Shown one piece after another: positions 39,340 to 48,941 of a stretch of 64,000 nucleotides of DNA. The stretch lies in the NCBI RefSeq assembly GCF_913776295.1, contig NZ_CAJYOJ010000077.1:48394-112393 (forward strand), in the 5' to 3' direction. The position numbers and the translations under genes are program-made. The notes beneath the pieces are model-generated. The model did not search any database. It saw only the letters and a program-made list of their open reading frames with translations, and had not been told where the DNA came from. Source of the stretch: an uncultured Pedobacter sp. Its GTDB lineage: Bacteria; Bacteroidota; Bacteroidia; Sphingobacteriales; Sphingobacteriaceae. Numbering within the stretch: position 1 is the first letter of the stretch; every line of letters begins with the position of its first letter.

Positions 39340-40324
39340 AAGCAGCTAACTATAAGGTAATTACCTACCTATTAAAAATCGTCATTGCGAGAAGGCTTTT
39401 TACGCCGACGAAGCCCGTTTGAGGCAGGCTTCGGTTTTCCTTTTTGCAATGGCGATCGCCGGTGGATTTTGTCAATGGTATCGTCTTGCACCTGCCCGTT
39501 CAGGCGGGTAGAAGAGTCTGTATCAGAAATGATTTCGGAGATTTTGGCAAAATAATATTTTGAGAGGAAAGATCGTCATTCCCGTGAAAACCTATCGTGT
39601 GCACGCATTTCTGTTAGCCATTATTCGTTCTTTAGCACGTATTTCTAAGGCAATCGTCATGCTGTTTCGATAGCTCGGATTTACTTTACAAGTAGAAATA
39701 TGGTTGTTAATTGCCTCGTAGCTACTTTGTGGTCAGCATTTTTCTTAATATTAATGCCATTGATTAGGAAAAATTATTTTCAACAAAAATATTGTTTTTC
39801 CGCTCTATGCCGCGGGGGCATGGTAGTTTTTCGCTGTCGTAGTTGTTTTAGCTGTGCTCAAGAATGCTACGCATTTTGGAGCGCCAAAGTACCCAAAGCG
39901 CTTTGTCAATCCAGCTAGGGGCCTTTCTCACAACCACACTCACATCAAAAAAACAGCGGCACTTCGTTTTGTGTTCAATTCTCTTTAGCAATTAAATTAG
40001 TATGATGAACACAAAACCACTGCGTTTAAGGTTTGGTAATGCTATTTGTTCTTTCGTGCAACTGTTTTTTTGATATCTCCGGCCCTTGGGATTGACGGAG
40101 TTCTTCGATAAAACCTGTAATCTATTAAAGCAAGCTAGCAAAGCGTATAAAAAAAAACCAAAAGATGTGTCTACATGATAAGTGAAAATTGGGAACCTTA
40201 AGGTGCTCAGCGAAGCTAATCTTAATTCGATAGAAAGGCAAATAAGTAAGTCCCAACCGAATCATTAAGATGCGCAGCCTAGCTGAGCATGACGACACTG
40301 CCAAATTTAATAATAGGATAAATA
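39340..40324. repeat. Long intergenic region with several dispersed repeats
   Basis: Nearly 1 kb without a supported gene. It has 'cgtcattgcgagaaggc' (39379-39395), a direct and inverted 'acgaagcccg..gaggcaggcttcgg' block, and 'gatcgtcattcccgtg' (39570-39585). It also has a 'ccaaagtacccaaagcgctttg' block (39885-39907) and 'gctgagcatgacg' (40280-40292), all typical dispersed Bacteroidota repeat words. The 72-codon open frame at 39700-39918 lies within this repeat and is not believed. Confidence 0.5.
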
Positions 40325-41122
40325 TTATGATTTATCCACTGGCTCCTGTTGTTTACCGGTCCGTTCTGCCAGCATACTGTCAGGTGTTATATTTCCCACG
40401 GCAACCTGTAATTTGTTTTTAAACCCGGATATGACCATATCCTTCCCGGCAATCATGGCCTCATAACCATCTTTCGCCACATCTGCAGGATCAGCAAGTT
40501 CTCCTTCCTGTACCGCTTTCGAATCCAGCATATCGGCTTTTCTAAAAAAGTCGGTATCTGTAGGCCCCGGCAATAAAGAGGTGATGGTCACTGCTGTATC
40601 TTTAATTTCTGCACGGACAGCCTCAGTAAAGGAATGCACAAATGCTTTCGTTCCATGGTAAACGGCCTGATAGGGCCCGGGAACTTTTCCTGCAATTGAA
40701 GCAACATTTAAGATTTTTCCGCTTCCACGCGCCACCATTTCGCGTACATATAACTTGGTTAAGGTTACCAAAGAGGAGATATTCAGCTGGATAATGTCCA
40801 GTTCCTGATTAAGATCCGTTTCAATAAACTTACCATAAACGCCTTGCCCGGCATCGTTAACCAATACATCGATCTGTATATTTTTAGCTTTTATCTGTTC
40901 ATATAAATTAAAAGCTGCATTGGGGTCGAAAAGGTCGGCAGTAATGGTTATGACTTCAGCTCCCTGTTCTTCAAGCACTACTGCAGCACGCTGCAGGCTG
41001 GCCTCTTCTCGTCCAACAATGATTAGATTGAAATGATCTTTTGCAAAAAGCCTGGCCAGTTCATAACCAATGCCGCTACTTGCCCCGGTAATCAGGGCAA
41101 AATGTTTTGTATTTTCCATCAT
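40325..41122 (-). CDS. Short-chain dehydrogenase/reductase (DltE-like group)
   Basis: A 265-residue classical SDR: cofactor motif ALITGASSGIGYELARLF, VLVNDAGQGVYG, catalytic Ser in NVASIAGK and YHGTKAFVHSF (Tyr-x-x-x-Lys). It is most like the cytoplasmic DltE/YqjQ-type oxidoreductases of unknown substrate. The start is either 41122 or 41119 (adjacent ATGs). It is followed upstream by a small acidic protein gene in the same direction. Confidence 0.88.
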   Translation of the reverse strand: MMENTKHFALITGASSGIGYELARLFAKDHFNLIIVGREEASLQRAAVVLEEQGAEVITITADLFDPNAAFNLYEQIKAKNIQIDVLVNDAGQGVYGKFIETDLNQELDIIQLNISSLVTLTKLYVREMVARGSGKILNVASIAGKVPGPYQAVYHGTKAFVHSFTEAVRAEIKDTAVTITSLLPGPTDTDFFRKADMLDSKAVQEGELADPADVAKDGYEAMIAGKDMVISGFKNKLQVAVGNITPDSMLAERTGKQQEPVDKS

Positions 41123-41165
41123 AGGTATTTTAGGTTAGTGGAAACCAGTGTAAATAATAATCCGT

Positions 41166-41357
41166 TTAGTCAGTTTGACTTTCAGTGGTTTGCTCATCTG
41201 CGTCAGAATCAGATTTTTTGGTTTGTTCAGCCAGTTTCTCTCCTGCATCATCATCTTGCTGAACGGTATCAGCATCGCTTCCCTCTAACTGAGAGACCGG
41301 AATAACGCCTACTTTATCCTCATGCGGTGTCTCGGAATCTGTTTTTTTGTTTTCCAT
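41166..41357 (-). CDS. Small acidic low-complexity protein
   Basis: 63 residues, rich in Asp, Glu, Gln, Ser and Thr with one hydrophobic patch (VGVIPVSQLEG). No family recognised. It lies 44 bp upstream of the SDR gene on the same strand and has an ordinary ATG. The strongly biased but gene-like composition suggests a real disordered protein, though translation is unproven. Confidence 0.55.
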   Translation of the reverse strand: MENKKTDSETPHEDKVGVIPVSQLEGSDADTVQQDDDAGEKLAEQTKKSDSDADEQTTESQTD

Positions 41358-42001
41358 AATCTTTAAGTTGATTTATAATTATTATGAGCTGGCTGAAGAA
41401 TTTGCCTCTATAATCTGTAAATGATATTTCCCCTTGTCAATGCCCCCTCCGTTATAGAACATGTTGAAAGCTGAGGCAGTTTGGTTTTATTTTAAAAAAA
41501 GAGGCTGCATCATAAAATACTGCATTGTCATCCTGAGGAATAATTTATGGTATAAAAATCAATATAAATGACGTAACTGATTTCTTATGCCATACAGCAC
41601 AGTCTTGTCTCGGCTCACCGCCGCCGAAGGGCTCTTACTTTTTGGCATCAAAAAGTAACAAAAAATGCCGGCTGAAAATTTTTCTTTCAAAGCCAGTAAT
41701 AGGGCTTGGTCGGTGCAGTCCGAAAAATTTGTTAGGCCGGACTTAAGTAGAACGGAGACCCAGTGCGAAGGCCATGTTGGATGGAAATGCATATTTCATA
41801 AGTGACTAATTATCAAATAATTAAAAATTAACGTCAATGGTAGCCTGAGCGATCGCCGAAGGCAATTTATGTTTCGGTCTATTCAGCAAGAAAGATGCTG
41901 TAAACAAGTTCAGCATGAAGAACATAAATAGCGCAACGATTCCTATGAATTTCGGCTTAAAAAAACTATTTTCACGCATCAAATAAAACTAAACAATCCT
42001 A
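41358..42001. repeat. Intergenic region with dispersed repeat
   Basis: About 640 bp. The segment 41625-41790 ('ggctcttactttttggcatcaa..', 'gccggctgaaaatttttc', 'ggacttaagtagaacggag') resembles a repeat family common near Pedobacter genes, and its open frame (41559-41792) is most likely not a gene. A second piece (41835-41925) has 'cctgagcgatcgccgaaggc' and 'ttcagcatgaag'. Nothing else is seen. Confidence 0.45.
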
Positions 42002-43273
42002 ATGGCATTAAGCAGAATCTGGTCGGCATTTATTATTATCGCTATTGTTGTAGCCAGTATTAAATGTTTCTTTTTCGGACACAGCGATATCTTTAACTGG
42101 ATGGTCATCGGCAAATCGTCCGATCCCTTAAATCCTTTAAAGTTAGATGGTATCATCGAAACCTGCTGGATTGCTGTTGACCTTTGTATTAAGCTAATCG
42201 GCACATTGGCTTTATTTATGGGCCTGATGAGCATTGCCGAAAAGGCAGGCGGCATCCGTTTGTTATCCAGAATTATCGGCCCTTTTTTTTCGAAGCTTTT
42301 TCCCGAAATCCCCAAGGGGCACCCGTCTATGGGACATATGATCATGAATTTCTCGGCTAATTTATTAGGTTTAGATAATGCAGCTACACCATTTGGCATC
42401 AAGGCAATGGAAAGCTTGCAGGAGCTGAATCCCAATAAAGACGTGGCGAGCAACTCACAGATTATGTTTTTATGCCTGCACGCGGCCGGTTTATGCCTGA
42501 TTCCGGTTAGTGTAATCGCCATCAGGTCTACCCAGAATGCGCAAGACCCTACCGATATTTTTATTCCCTGTTTAATTGTCACTTTTGTAGGTACCATGGC
42601 GGCCATGCTGATTGTATCCTTTAAACAAAAAATAAATTTACTTCAACCAGTAATCATCACCTGGGTATTGGGCATATCGGCTGTAATAGGTTTGCTGGTT
42701 TGGTATGTTAGCAAATTAAATGCAGAGAGTATAAAATCATTTTCCGGCTTATTAAGTGGCGGGATCATTTTATTGATCTTTTTATTGATTGTACTGGGCG
42801 CGTTATATAAAAAAATAGACGTTTTTGATGCTTTTATTGATGGTGCCAAGGGTGGCTTTGAAACCGCATTGAAGATTATTCCCTATCTGGTTGGTATTTT
42901 GGTTGCGGTAAGCATGCTGAGAACCAGCGGAACTTTTGATGTGGTGATGAGTGGAATTAAGAGCATGTTCGTATTTTTTGGTGCCGATACCAAATTTGTG
43001 GATGCCTTACCCACCGCCTTAATCAGGCCTTTAAGTGGTGGCGCGGCACGTGGTATGATGGTAAGTACAATGATATCAAGCGGACCAGATTCATTTGCGA
43101 GTAAACTTTCAGGAGTTTTCCAGGGTGCTTCTGATACTACATTTTATGTGGTTGCGGTTTATTTTGGTGCTGTTGGAATAAAAAATACGCGTTATGCCAT
43201 CGGCTCCATGCTACTGGCCGATTTGGTTGGCGTTTGTACGGCAATTGCACTTAGTTACATGTTCTTTGCTTAA
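42002..43273 (+). CDS. SpmA-SpmB fused nucleoside-recognition (Gate) membrane protein
   Basis: 423 residues with about ten hydrophobic segments. The first half matches SpmA (FSANLLGLDNAATPFGIKAM, LHAAGLCLIPVSVIAIRS). The second half matches SpmB (DAFIDGAKGGFETALKIIPYLVGILVAVSMLR, ALIRPLSGGAARGMM). In spore-formers these are separate spore maturation proteins; in Bacteroidota the fused form is a membrane protein of unknown transport role. No spore genes are near. Confidence 0.9.
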   Translation: MALSRIWSAFIIIAIVVASIKCFFFGHSDIFNWMVIGKSSDPLNPLKLDGIIETCWIAVDLCIKLIGTLALFMGLMSIAEKAGGIRLLSRIIGPFFSKLFPEIPKGHPSMGHMIMNFSANLLGLDNAATPFGIKAMESLQELNPNKDVASNSQIMFLCLHAAGLCLIPVSVIAIRSTQNAQDPTDIFIPCLIVTFVGTMAAMLIVSFKQKINLLQPVIITWVLGISAVIGLLVWYVSKLNAESIKSFSGLLSGGIILLIFLLIVLGALYKKIDVFDAFIDGAKGGFETALKIIPYLVGILVAVSMLRTSGTFDVVMSGIKSMFVFFGADTKFVDALPTALIRPLSGGAARGMMVSTMISSGPDSFASKLSGVFQGASDTTFYVVAVYFGAVGIKNTRYAIGSMLLADLVGVCTAIALSYMFFA

Positions 43274-43560
43274 GTATGGTTTATAGGTCATTGGTAAACG
43301 GATCATTGGTAAATTGGTTATTGTTAATTTAGTAATCAGTTTATTATTTACCGGGGCGGCTAGTTACCAAGCCCTTCAACCGTTGCTGCGCTATCGGAAT
43401 TATAGCTTTCATATTTTGCTTTTTATAGAGATTCTTCATTGCGTTCAGAATGACAATAAAGTAAAACAACACAAAAAATCCCGGTCAGAAATTCAACTAA
43501 CAGGGATTATAATATCTCTAAAAAAAAATAACTTATGCTTCGTATAGGTATGGTGTGCTA

Positions 43561-43800
43561 CTAGCAGGAAGCTTGAGGTGATATCCTATTGATGATTTCG
43601 TCAATTGCATCTGGATCTATCACTGCATTTTTCGAGGCGCACCATTTCTCAGACTTGTTATCTAACCAGATACAGAAAGAATGGTAACCGTCTAAAATTA
43701 CCGCATAAGTTTCATGAAAATCATCTTGAATACGCATGCAAAATCCCTTAAAAATTTTGCCTCTCACGTCAAATTGCAGGGTGGAATAATTTTCTAACAT
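43561..43800 (-). CDS. Small protein of unknown function
   Basis: 79 residues, soluble, starting MLENYSTLQFDVRGKIFKGF, with a central IQDDFHETYAVILDGYHSFCIWLDNKSEKW and an acidic helix near the end. No family recognised. Codon pattern and an isolated position between intergenic stretches make it plausible. The upstream 290 bp (43274-43560) contains short 'ggtcattggtaaa' repeats. Confidence 0.55.
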   Translation of the reverse strand: MLENYSTLQFDVRGKIFKGFCMRIQDDFHETYAVILDGYHSFCIWLDNKSEKWCASKNAVIDPDAIDEIINRISPQASC

Positions 43801-43900
43801 GGCTCATTATATTTTAGGTTAATTTACAACAATATATAAATGAGAATGTTTTGTTAATATGAAGGAATCAACAAGTTATTCTTAAGCGTTGTGTTTTATT

Positions 43901-44341
43901 TTAACCTATGTTTAACATGTTCGAATAACCTTTGGCGATTAAACGTTTTTTCGACGGCAAAGAGATTTCACATTGCAGATTTAAAATCGTGCGTCCTCTT
44001 TTTACGATCGAGGTTTCCGCAATTATTTCGTCGCCTTCACTTGCCGTGGCAAAATAATCGATGTAATTATTTACAGTTGTATAACGCTCATTTAATCCCA
44101 TCGTAAAAACCGTTGCACCGATCAGGTCGTCAATAATGCCAGCCGTTACACCGCCATGCAAAATTTGATAGGGATTGGTCATTTCTTTACGGATCGTATA
44201 TTGGCAAACCAAAATCCCATACTCTGCTTTAATTAAAACCGGTGCCAGCCAATTCATGAAGTTAGAAGGCGAACCCGTAATAACTTTGCCAATTGATTGT
44301 CTTAAAAAATTTAGTCGCTGCTCGCTCAATGAGGCTTCCAT
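43901..44341 (-). CDS. PaaI-type hotdog thioesterase
   Basis: A 146-residue hotdog-fold protein. PYQILHGGVTAGIIDDLIGATVFT is the PaaI/YbgC-like signature with the HGG loop and catalytic acid. TVNNYIDYFATASEGDEIIAETSIVKRGRTI is the central sheet. It is expected to hydrolyse acyl-CoA or aryl-CoA thioesters; the substrate is unknown. Confidence 0.87.
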   Translation of the reverse strand: MEASLSEQRLNFLRQSIGKVITGSPSNFMNWLAPVLIKAEYGILVCQYTIRKEMTNPYQILHGGVTAGIIDDLIGATVFTMGLNERYTTVNNYIDYFATASEGDEIIAETSIVKRGRTILNLQCEISLPSKKRLIAKGYSNMLNIG

Positions 44342-44473
44342 AAATGTAGCTGTTTTACTGTCTGATGCTTCAAGATAAAGATAGGAAAAATGAGCTACAG
44401 TCGTCCCAAAAATTGGTTAATACCCTATAACAATTATTAATAGAAGTAGATATTGAAAATATATTTACAAATC

Positions 44474-44716
44474 TGGAGCGCAAGGCTTGTAAAAAACAAT
44501 TATCGTCTCTCCCGTTTTCCGCTTATCCGCTTCGCTGCCTTGTAACCTCGTTGCTGCAGGGTATCGCTGTAAGTGGCCAATGTAGCATTCCAAATGTGGG
44601 CTTGCAGGGCACACAAACCCCTGTTTCTAAACCTGATTGGAGCGAACACGAAGTGCAACGAAGTAAAGCGTAAAGCAGGGCTGTAAGCCGCCAAGAACCA
44701 CGAACGCTCATTTCCT
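44474..44716. repeat. 243-bp direct repeat, copy 1
   Basis: Begins TGGAGCGCAAGGCTTG and ends ACGCTCATTTCCT. The same 243 bp recurs 264 bp further on with about nine substitutions and no gaps. Many differences are transitions. No convincing coding frame: the open frames in the two copies lie on both strands. Confidence 0.9.
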
Positions 44717-44737
44717 GATTAAAAAGTGTCATTTCTT

Positions 44738-44980
44738 TGGAGCGCAAGGCTTGTAAAAAACAATTATCGTCCCTCCCGTTTTCCGCTTATCCGCTTCGCC
44801 GCCTCGTAATCTCGTTGCTGCAGGGTATCGCTGTAAATGGCCAATGCAGCATTCCAAATGTGGGCTTGCAGGGCGCACAACCCCCTGTTTCTAAACCTGA
44901 TTGGAGCGAACACGAAGTGCAACGAAGTAAAGCGTAAAGCAGGGCTGTAAGCCGACAAGAACCACGAACGCTCATTTCCT
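44738..44980. repeat. 243-bp direct repeat, copy 2
   Basis: A second copy, equal length, about 96% identical to 44474-44716, separated by 21 bp. A diverged relative sits inverted at about 21390-21490. This suggests a mobile or selfish intergenic element family rather than a one-off duplication. Confidence 0.9.
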
Positions 44981-44998
44981 AATATATCAAACCATATG

Positions 44999-45031
44999 AG
45001 AAATATAAGAAACATATAAACTTATATTTCT
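44999..45031. repeat. Palindromic hairpin element, copy 1
   Basis: An 11-bp perfect inverted repeat AGAAATATAAG / CTTATATTTCT with an 11-nt centre. The same unit recurs at 45082-45114. It lies between the 243-bp repeat and the TonB receptor end. Confidence 0.75.
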
Positions 45032-45081
45032 AAAATGTCTTATATGATAAAATCAGCTGTTTTTTTTGGCAAAAAGTATTC

Positions 45082-45114
45082 AGAAATATAAGAAACATAA
45101 AAGCTTATATTTCT
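45082..45114. repeat. Palindromic hairpin element, copy 2
   Basis: The same arms as 44999-45031 with a different centre (AAACATAAAAG), so the arms are conserved and the loop varies. Confidence 0.75.
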
Positions 45115-45226
45115 ACAATAACGTATATGGTAAATCAGCCAGCGTTAGTGAAAGAATAAGTATACGAGGATGCACAAACCTTTATTTAAAACCGATCATA
45201 CCATACTTAATCATTATTTTCTGCTC

Positions 45227-47686
45227 CTAAATCGGAATAATCACTTTGAAACTCAAATTCCTGCCCATATTGTAAATCCCCGAACGTCCGTTAGCCGATT
45301 GGTTATAATATTCAAAATATTTCAACCGGTTTAGATTGGACTGATAGGCCATATTAAAAACATTATCGGCCTGAATAAAAAGATCACAGATGGTTCTCCC
45401 TTTTTTTGTTTTTAATGTTGATCCTATTCCACCATTTATCAACGTATATCCAGCTGTGAAAGTTTCTGTATGATCAAGCGCATAAAATCTGTCCTGATCG
45501 GCAAAAAAGGCCACATCAACTTTGATGTAGGGCTGAGTAAAAAGGCCGCCTATCGGTTTTTGTGCGGTTGCTTTGATTTCAGATCGAACCTGTAAAGGCG
45601 GGATAAAAGGCAGGTACCTGGCCTCATGACCGTGTTGATTCAACAACTCCCGGTTTTGATTTAATCCTACTGTATAGGCTAAACTATTATTGAAACTAAG
45701 CCATTCCCATGCGGTTGGGTGCAAATTGATGGAAATCTCTGCACCATATAGCCTGGCTTTCGATTGTTGATACTGATAAGTGAGGTTTCCAGGAACAATT
45801 ACCACCGGATCGCCATTGGCATCGGTTAAACGAGATTGATAAATGTAATTTTGAATATGGTTATGAAACAACTCTATACTGATATCAGCATCTTTTAAAG
45901 CGGCGATTAAACCCAGATCTTGCTGCAGATTAAATTCGGGTTTAAACGTCCTGTTGCCTAAGTATACAATATGCGCACCCGGATCCAGTCCGTTAGAACC
46001 GATTTCGGTAATATTAGGCGCCCGGTATCCCCTTGCGATGTTGGCTTTAATCATAAAACGCTCTGAAATATTGTAGGTTAAGCCCAAACTGCCGGATAAT
46101 CCATAATAGTTTTTGGTAAATGATGGAAACTGCAATTTGCCGGTCGGGTTATCTACACTTACCTGTTGATCAAAACCTGTCTGCCCGTTTGTGCCTACAT
46201 AAAAATTTTCCCATTTGATATTTCTTCTGTCGATCCGGATTCCTCCGGAAATATCTACCTTACCGATCGATTTCTTTGCAAAGTAAAATGCGCCGATATC
46301 AAAAAGATCATAATCCGGGATAGGGAAATCTGTTGCATTTTTGCTCCTGTTTGCCTGGTACATTCCGTTAAGCCCAACCGTACTTTCTACACCAGCTAAA
46401 TCGGGCAGGTTGTATTTAAAATCGTAATTAAAAGTATTTAACACCACGTAAAGCCCCGGCTGCATTGGCCAGGTAGGATGATTATATTCTCTCCTGACGC
46501 TCTGTTGCCCGCCAATTAATACATTTAAATCACTCGTCCCGAATTTAAACTGACTGGCATTGTAAAACCGGTAGTGTTGGATGTGTTGATGCAAAGGATT
46601 AATGGCATAGGTCTGAAGATCACTTTCCGGTACAATCGGCCTGTTTTTAATATCGTCTCCATCATCCAAAACCTGCCGGGTAAATTTTCTTGATAAAGAA
46701 TCCCGACTGCCATCGGGAATTTCCATTAGGTTATCGTAATAGGTAATGGCTGTTTTAGAAGAGCCCCAGGCTTTATCCACCCTGGCACTGGCCGATAAAT
46801 TGTATTCCTGGAAAGCTGTTCCATAAACCCATCCATCAATTTTGTTCCGGTAGTTATGTGCCGTTTTCCCGGTAGCCCTGAAGGTGTATTTCCAACCATT
46901 GTTAATGTAAGCGAGGCCAAGCGACGAACCGATCATTCCATTATTAGTTTGATAATTTGCGGTAAAGTCGCCTTTTAACTTTCCATTTTCAAAGTTAGGC
47001 GCAGAGGGAATCATGTTAATTACCCCAGCCAATGCATCAGAACCATAGGTTAAACTGGCCGGTCCTTTTATTACCTCTGCCCTGGTAACCCCATATTCAT
47101 CTACTTCGATACCATGCTCATCGCCCCATTGCTGCCCCTCCTGCCTCAAGCCATCGTATAAAGTTAACACACGGTTGTACCCTAAGCCCCTTATAAATGG
47201 TTTCGAAACGTTTGGACCGGTGGTAACAGCCGTAATGCCCGGTACTCCTTTCACAATGGCTTCTATTAAGTTGGTGTTCACGTTCTGGTCCATTGATTTT
47301 TTAGAGAGTACGGCAATTGGCACAGGGCTTTTCCGTAATTGTGTGGCCCGGTTTACCCCGGTAATGACCACATCGTTTAAATTCGAAGCTAAACTTAATA
47401 ATTCGACATTAACAAAAGCAGTATCTCCAGTTAACGTGACCCTAACTTTTTTGGATTGATAACCGATGCCTGAAAAATGGAGATCACAAATCGCGGGAGG
47501 GATTACATTTAACTGATAAGTGCCTGTACCATTTGATTTAGCTGAACTTTTAGTACCTAAAATTTTAATGGTGATACCTTCCAAAGGTTTATTCTCCGAA
47601 GTAATTATACCTTTAATGGTTGCCTTTTGGGCAGTGGTATGTAGTGATATAAAAAAACAAAGGCAACAGGTAAATAGGAATCTCAT
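45227..47686 (-). CDS. TonB-dependent receptor (metal-siderophore or metal-complex type)
   Basis: About 819 residues. Signal peptide ending TTAQ, a CarboxypepD_reg-like domain (ATIKGIITSENKPLEGITIKI), a plug (VNTNLIEAIVKGVPGITAV, PFIRGLGYNRVLTLYDGLRQEGQQWGDEHGIEVDEYGV, VIKGPASLTYGSDALAGVIN) and a barrel ending SFKVIIPI. The QWGDEHG motif recurs in metal-uptake receptors of this class. No SusD partner is adjacent. A TTTAGA-N4-TCTAAA palindrome over its promoter suggests metal-dependent repression. Start 47686 or 47692 (two close ATGs). Confidence 0.92.
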   Translation of the reverse strand: MRFLFTCCLCFFISLHTTAQKATIKGIITSENKPLEGITIKILGTKSSAKSNGTGTYQLNVIPPAICDLHFSGIGYQSKKVRVTLTGDTAFVNVELLSLASNLNDVVITGVNRATQLRKSPVPIAVLSKKSMDQNVNTNLIEAIVKGVPGITAVTTGPNVSKPFIRGLGYNRVLTLYDGLRQEGQQWGDEHGIEVDEYGVTRAEVIKGPASLTYGSDALAGVINMIPSAPNFENGKLKGDFTANYQTNNGMIGSSLGLAYINNGWKYTFRATGKTAHNYRNKIDGWVYGTAFQEYNLSASARVDKAWGSSKTAITYYDNLMEIPDGSRDSLSRKFTRQVLDDGDDIKNRPIVPESDLQTYAINPLHQHIQHYRFYNASQFKFGTSDLNVLIGGQQSVRREYNHPTWPMQPGLYVVLNTFNYDFKYNLPDLAGVESTVGLNGMYQANRSKNATDFPIPDYDLFDIGAFYFAKKSIGKVDISGGIRIDRRNIKWENFYVGTNGQTGFDQQVSVDNPTGKLQFPSFTKNYYGLSGSLGLTYNISERFMIKANIARGYRAPNITEIGSNGLDPGAHIVYLGNRTFKPEFNLQQDLGLIAALKDADISIELFHNHIQNYIYQSRLTDANGDPVVIVPGNLTYQYQQSKARLYGAEISINLHPTAWEWLSFNNSLAYTVGLNQNRELLNQHGHEARYLPFIPPLQVRSEIKATAQKPIGGLFTQPYIKVDVAFFADQDRFYALDHTETFTAGYTLINGGIGSTLKTKKGRTICDLFIQADNVFNMAYQSNLNRLKYFEYYNQSANGRSGIYNMGRNLSFKVIIPI

Positions 47687-47713
47687 GCACATAATGATTT
47701 ATCTAAATATAAT

Positions 47714-47729
47714 TTTAGACAAATCTAAA
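47714..47729 (-). promoter_or_regulatory. Palindromic operator overlapping the TonB receptor promoter
   Basis: TTTAGA-CAAA-TCTAAA is a perfect 6+6 palindrome that contains a minus-strand -7 box TAGATTTG. Further half-sites occur at about 47757-47764 (ATTTAGAC) and 47699-47706 (TTATCTAAA). The arrangement fits a DtxR/MntR- or Fur-type metal repressor blocking the promoter; the regulator is not identified. Confidence 0.6.
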
Positions 47730-48003
47730 TTTTAATTTAAATATATCAAATAAAATATTTAGACAGTATTTATAATACAATGGTGATCCCAGTTCAGCAT
47801 AAGTATTAACATATATTACCAAACCAGGTCTCACTTGTGCTTTTCGCTCCGTGCCAACAAGAGCCCTAATGCCTTAAAAATAAGCCGTTAGCTGATTGAG
47901 GTATTAAATAATTTTAGTCATAGAAAAGTAAATGAAACTATATACCTGATGAATTGTTGTGCCTAAGCATTTTCAAAGCAATACAAACTTTATAAATAAA
48001 AAT

Positions 48004-48462
48004 ATGTTGGTGATCAATAATTTCGAAGAGTACGAGTCCTATCTAGGTAAAGAATTGGGCGTATCGCAATGGCACACTATAGACCAGGAACAGATCAATA
48101 GATTTGCTGATGCAACCCTAGATCATCAATGGATACACACGGATCCGGAAAAGGCTAAAAATGAAGGACCTTTTAAGGCAACAATTGCCCATGGCTATTT
48201 AACTTTATCATTAATTCCTTATTTATGGAAGCAGATTGCAGATGTACGCAATATCAAAATGGAAATTAATTATGGTATTGAACGTTTCAAATTTGGTCAG
48301 CCCGTTTTGGTGGATAGCGAAGTACAATTAAAAGCTAAGCTTATGAATATTTGCAATTTAAGAGGAATTACTAAAGTAACCATTCAGGCCACACTCGTCA
48401 TTAAAGACCAACCCAAGCCAGCTTATGTAGGAGATGTGGTATTTTTATACCACTTTATCTAA
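48004..48462 (+). CDS. MaoC-like enoyl-CoA hydratase domain protein
   Basis: A 152-residue single hotdog protein. FADATLDHQWIHTDPEKAKNEGPFKATIAHGYLTLSLIPYL is the R-hydratase signature with catalytic Asp and His. It probably hydrates enoyl-CoA; substrate unknown. The ATG at 48004 (MLVINNFEEYESY) fits the family better than 47959. Confidence 0.9.
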   Translation: MLVINNFEEYESYLGKELGVSQWHTIDQEQINRFADATLDHQWIHTDPEKAKNEGPFKATIAHGYLTLSLIPYLWKQIADVRNIKMEINYGIERFKFGQPVLVDSEVQLKAKLMNICNLRGITKVTIQATLVIKDQPKPAYVGDVVFLYHFI

Positions 48463-48596
48463 ATGCTAAAGTGATCTGGCCAATTAAAACCATTTTTTTA
48501 TTTTCCAATACGCTTTCATCATTGTTACACTACACCAGAAAACAAATCAGCTGCTTGTGCGTTAAATTTAGAGATAAGATCATTTAAATTTGAGAT

Positions 48597-48830
48597 ATGG
48601 AAAACATCATCACACCTGGCCAATTAATCAGCAACCATGCCAGCAACGGTAATAAAGCCACTTTAAAAATTGGCAGTAAATTTCAATGGGATCCGAAATA
48701 TGCATCAAAAGAAATACCATCGTTTGATTCTTTTAAAAGCGAAATCGAAATTTTTTACGAATATAAATTGGTATTTGGTTACGAAGGTGCGGTTGGTCAG
48801 AATGTGTATATGGTAACAGCATTGAAATAA
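48597..48830 (+). CDS. Small protein of unknown function
   Basis: 77 residues, soluble, with LISNHASNGNKATLKIGSKFQWDPKY and an aromatic C-terminal half (FYEYKLVFGYEGAVGQNVYMV). No family recognised. A perfect -7-like TAAATTTG (48585-48592) lies right before the ATG, which would make a leaderless message. A strong terminator follows at 48908. Confidence 0.55.
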   Translation: MENIITPGQLISNHASNGNKATLKIGSKFQWDPKYASKEIPSFDSFKSEIEIFYEYKLVFGYEGAVGQNVYMVTALK

Positions 48831-48907
48831 CGTACATGCCGTCTATACTGAACGTTTTTATTGTAACCAAAAGCTTGAGTTGCGGTTAGGCTGCGCATCG
48901 GCCATAT

Positions 48908-48941
48908 AAAAAAAGCCCGGATATCCATCCGGGCTTTTTTT
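48908..48941 (+). terminator. Strong intrinsic terminator
   Basis: A perfect 15-bp stem with loop ATCC, GC core AGCCCGGAT/ATCCGGGCT, flanked by A7 and T7, so it can work in both directions. It ends the small gene at 48597-48830 and could also stop transcription from the other side. Confidence 0.92.

Noticed and set aside
39700..39918. 72-codon Cys-rich frame
   Set aside because: Lies inside dispersed intergenic repeat words; composition unlike its neighbours.
41559..41792. 77-codon minus-strand frame
   Set aside because: Corresponds to a repeat type found between genes in this group, often mis-called as a small protein.
44500..45015. Several open frames in the 243-bp repeats
   Set aside because: Present in both copies on both strands, so they reflect the repeat and not a gene.
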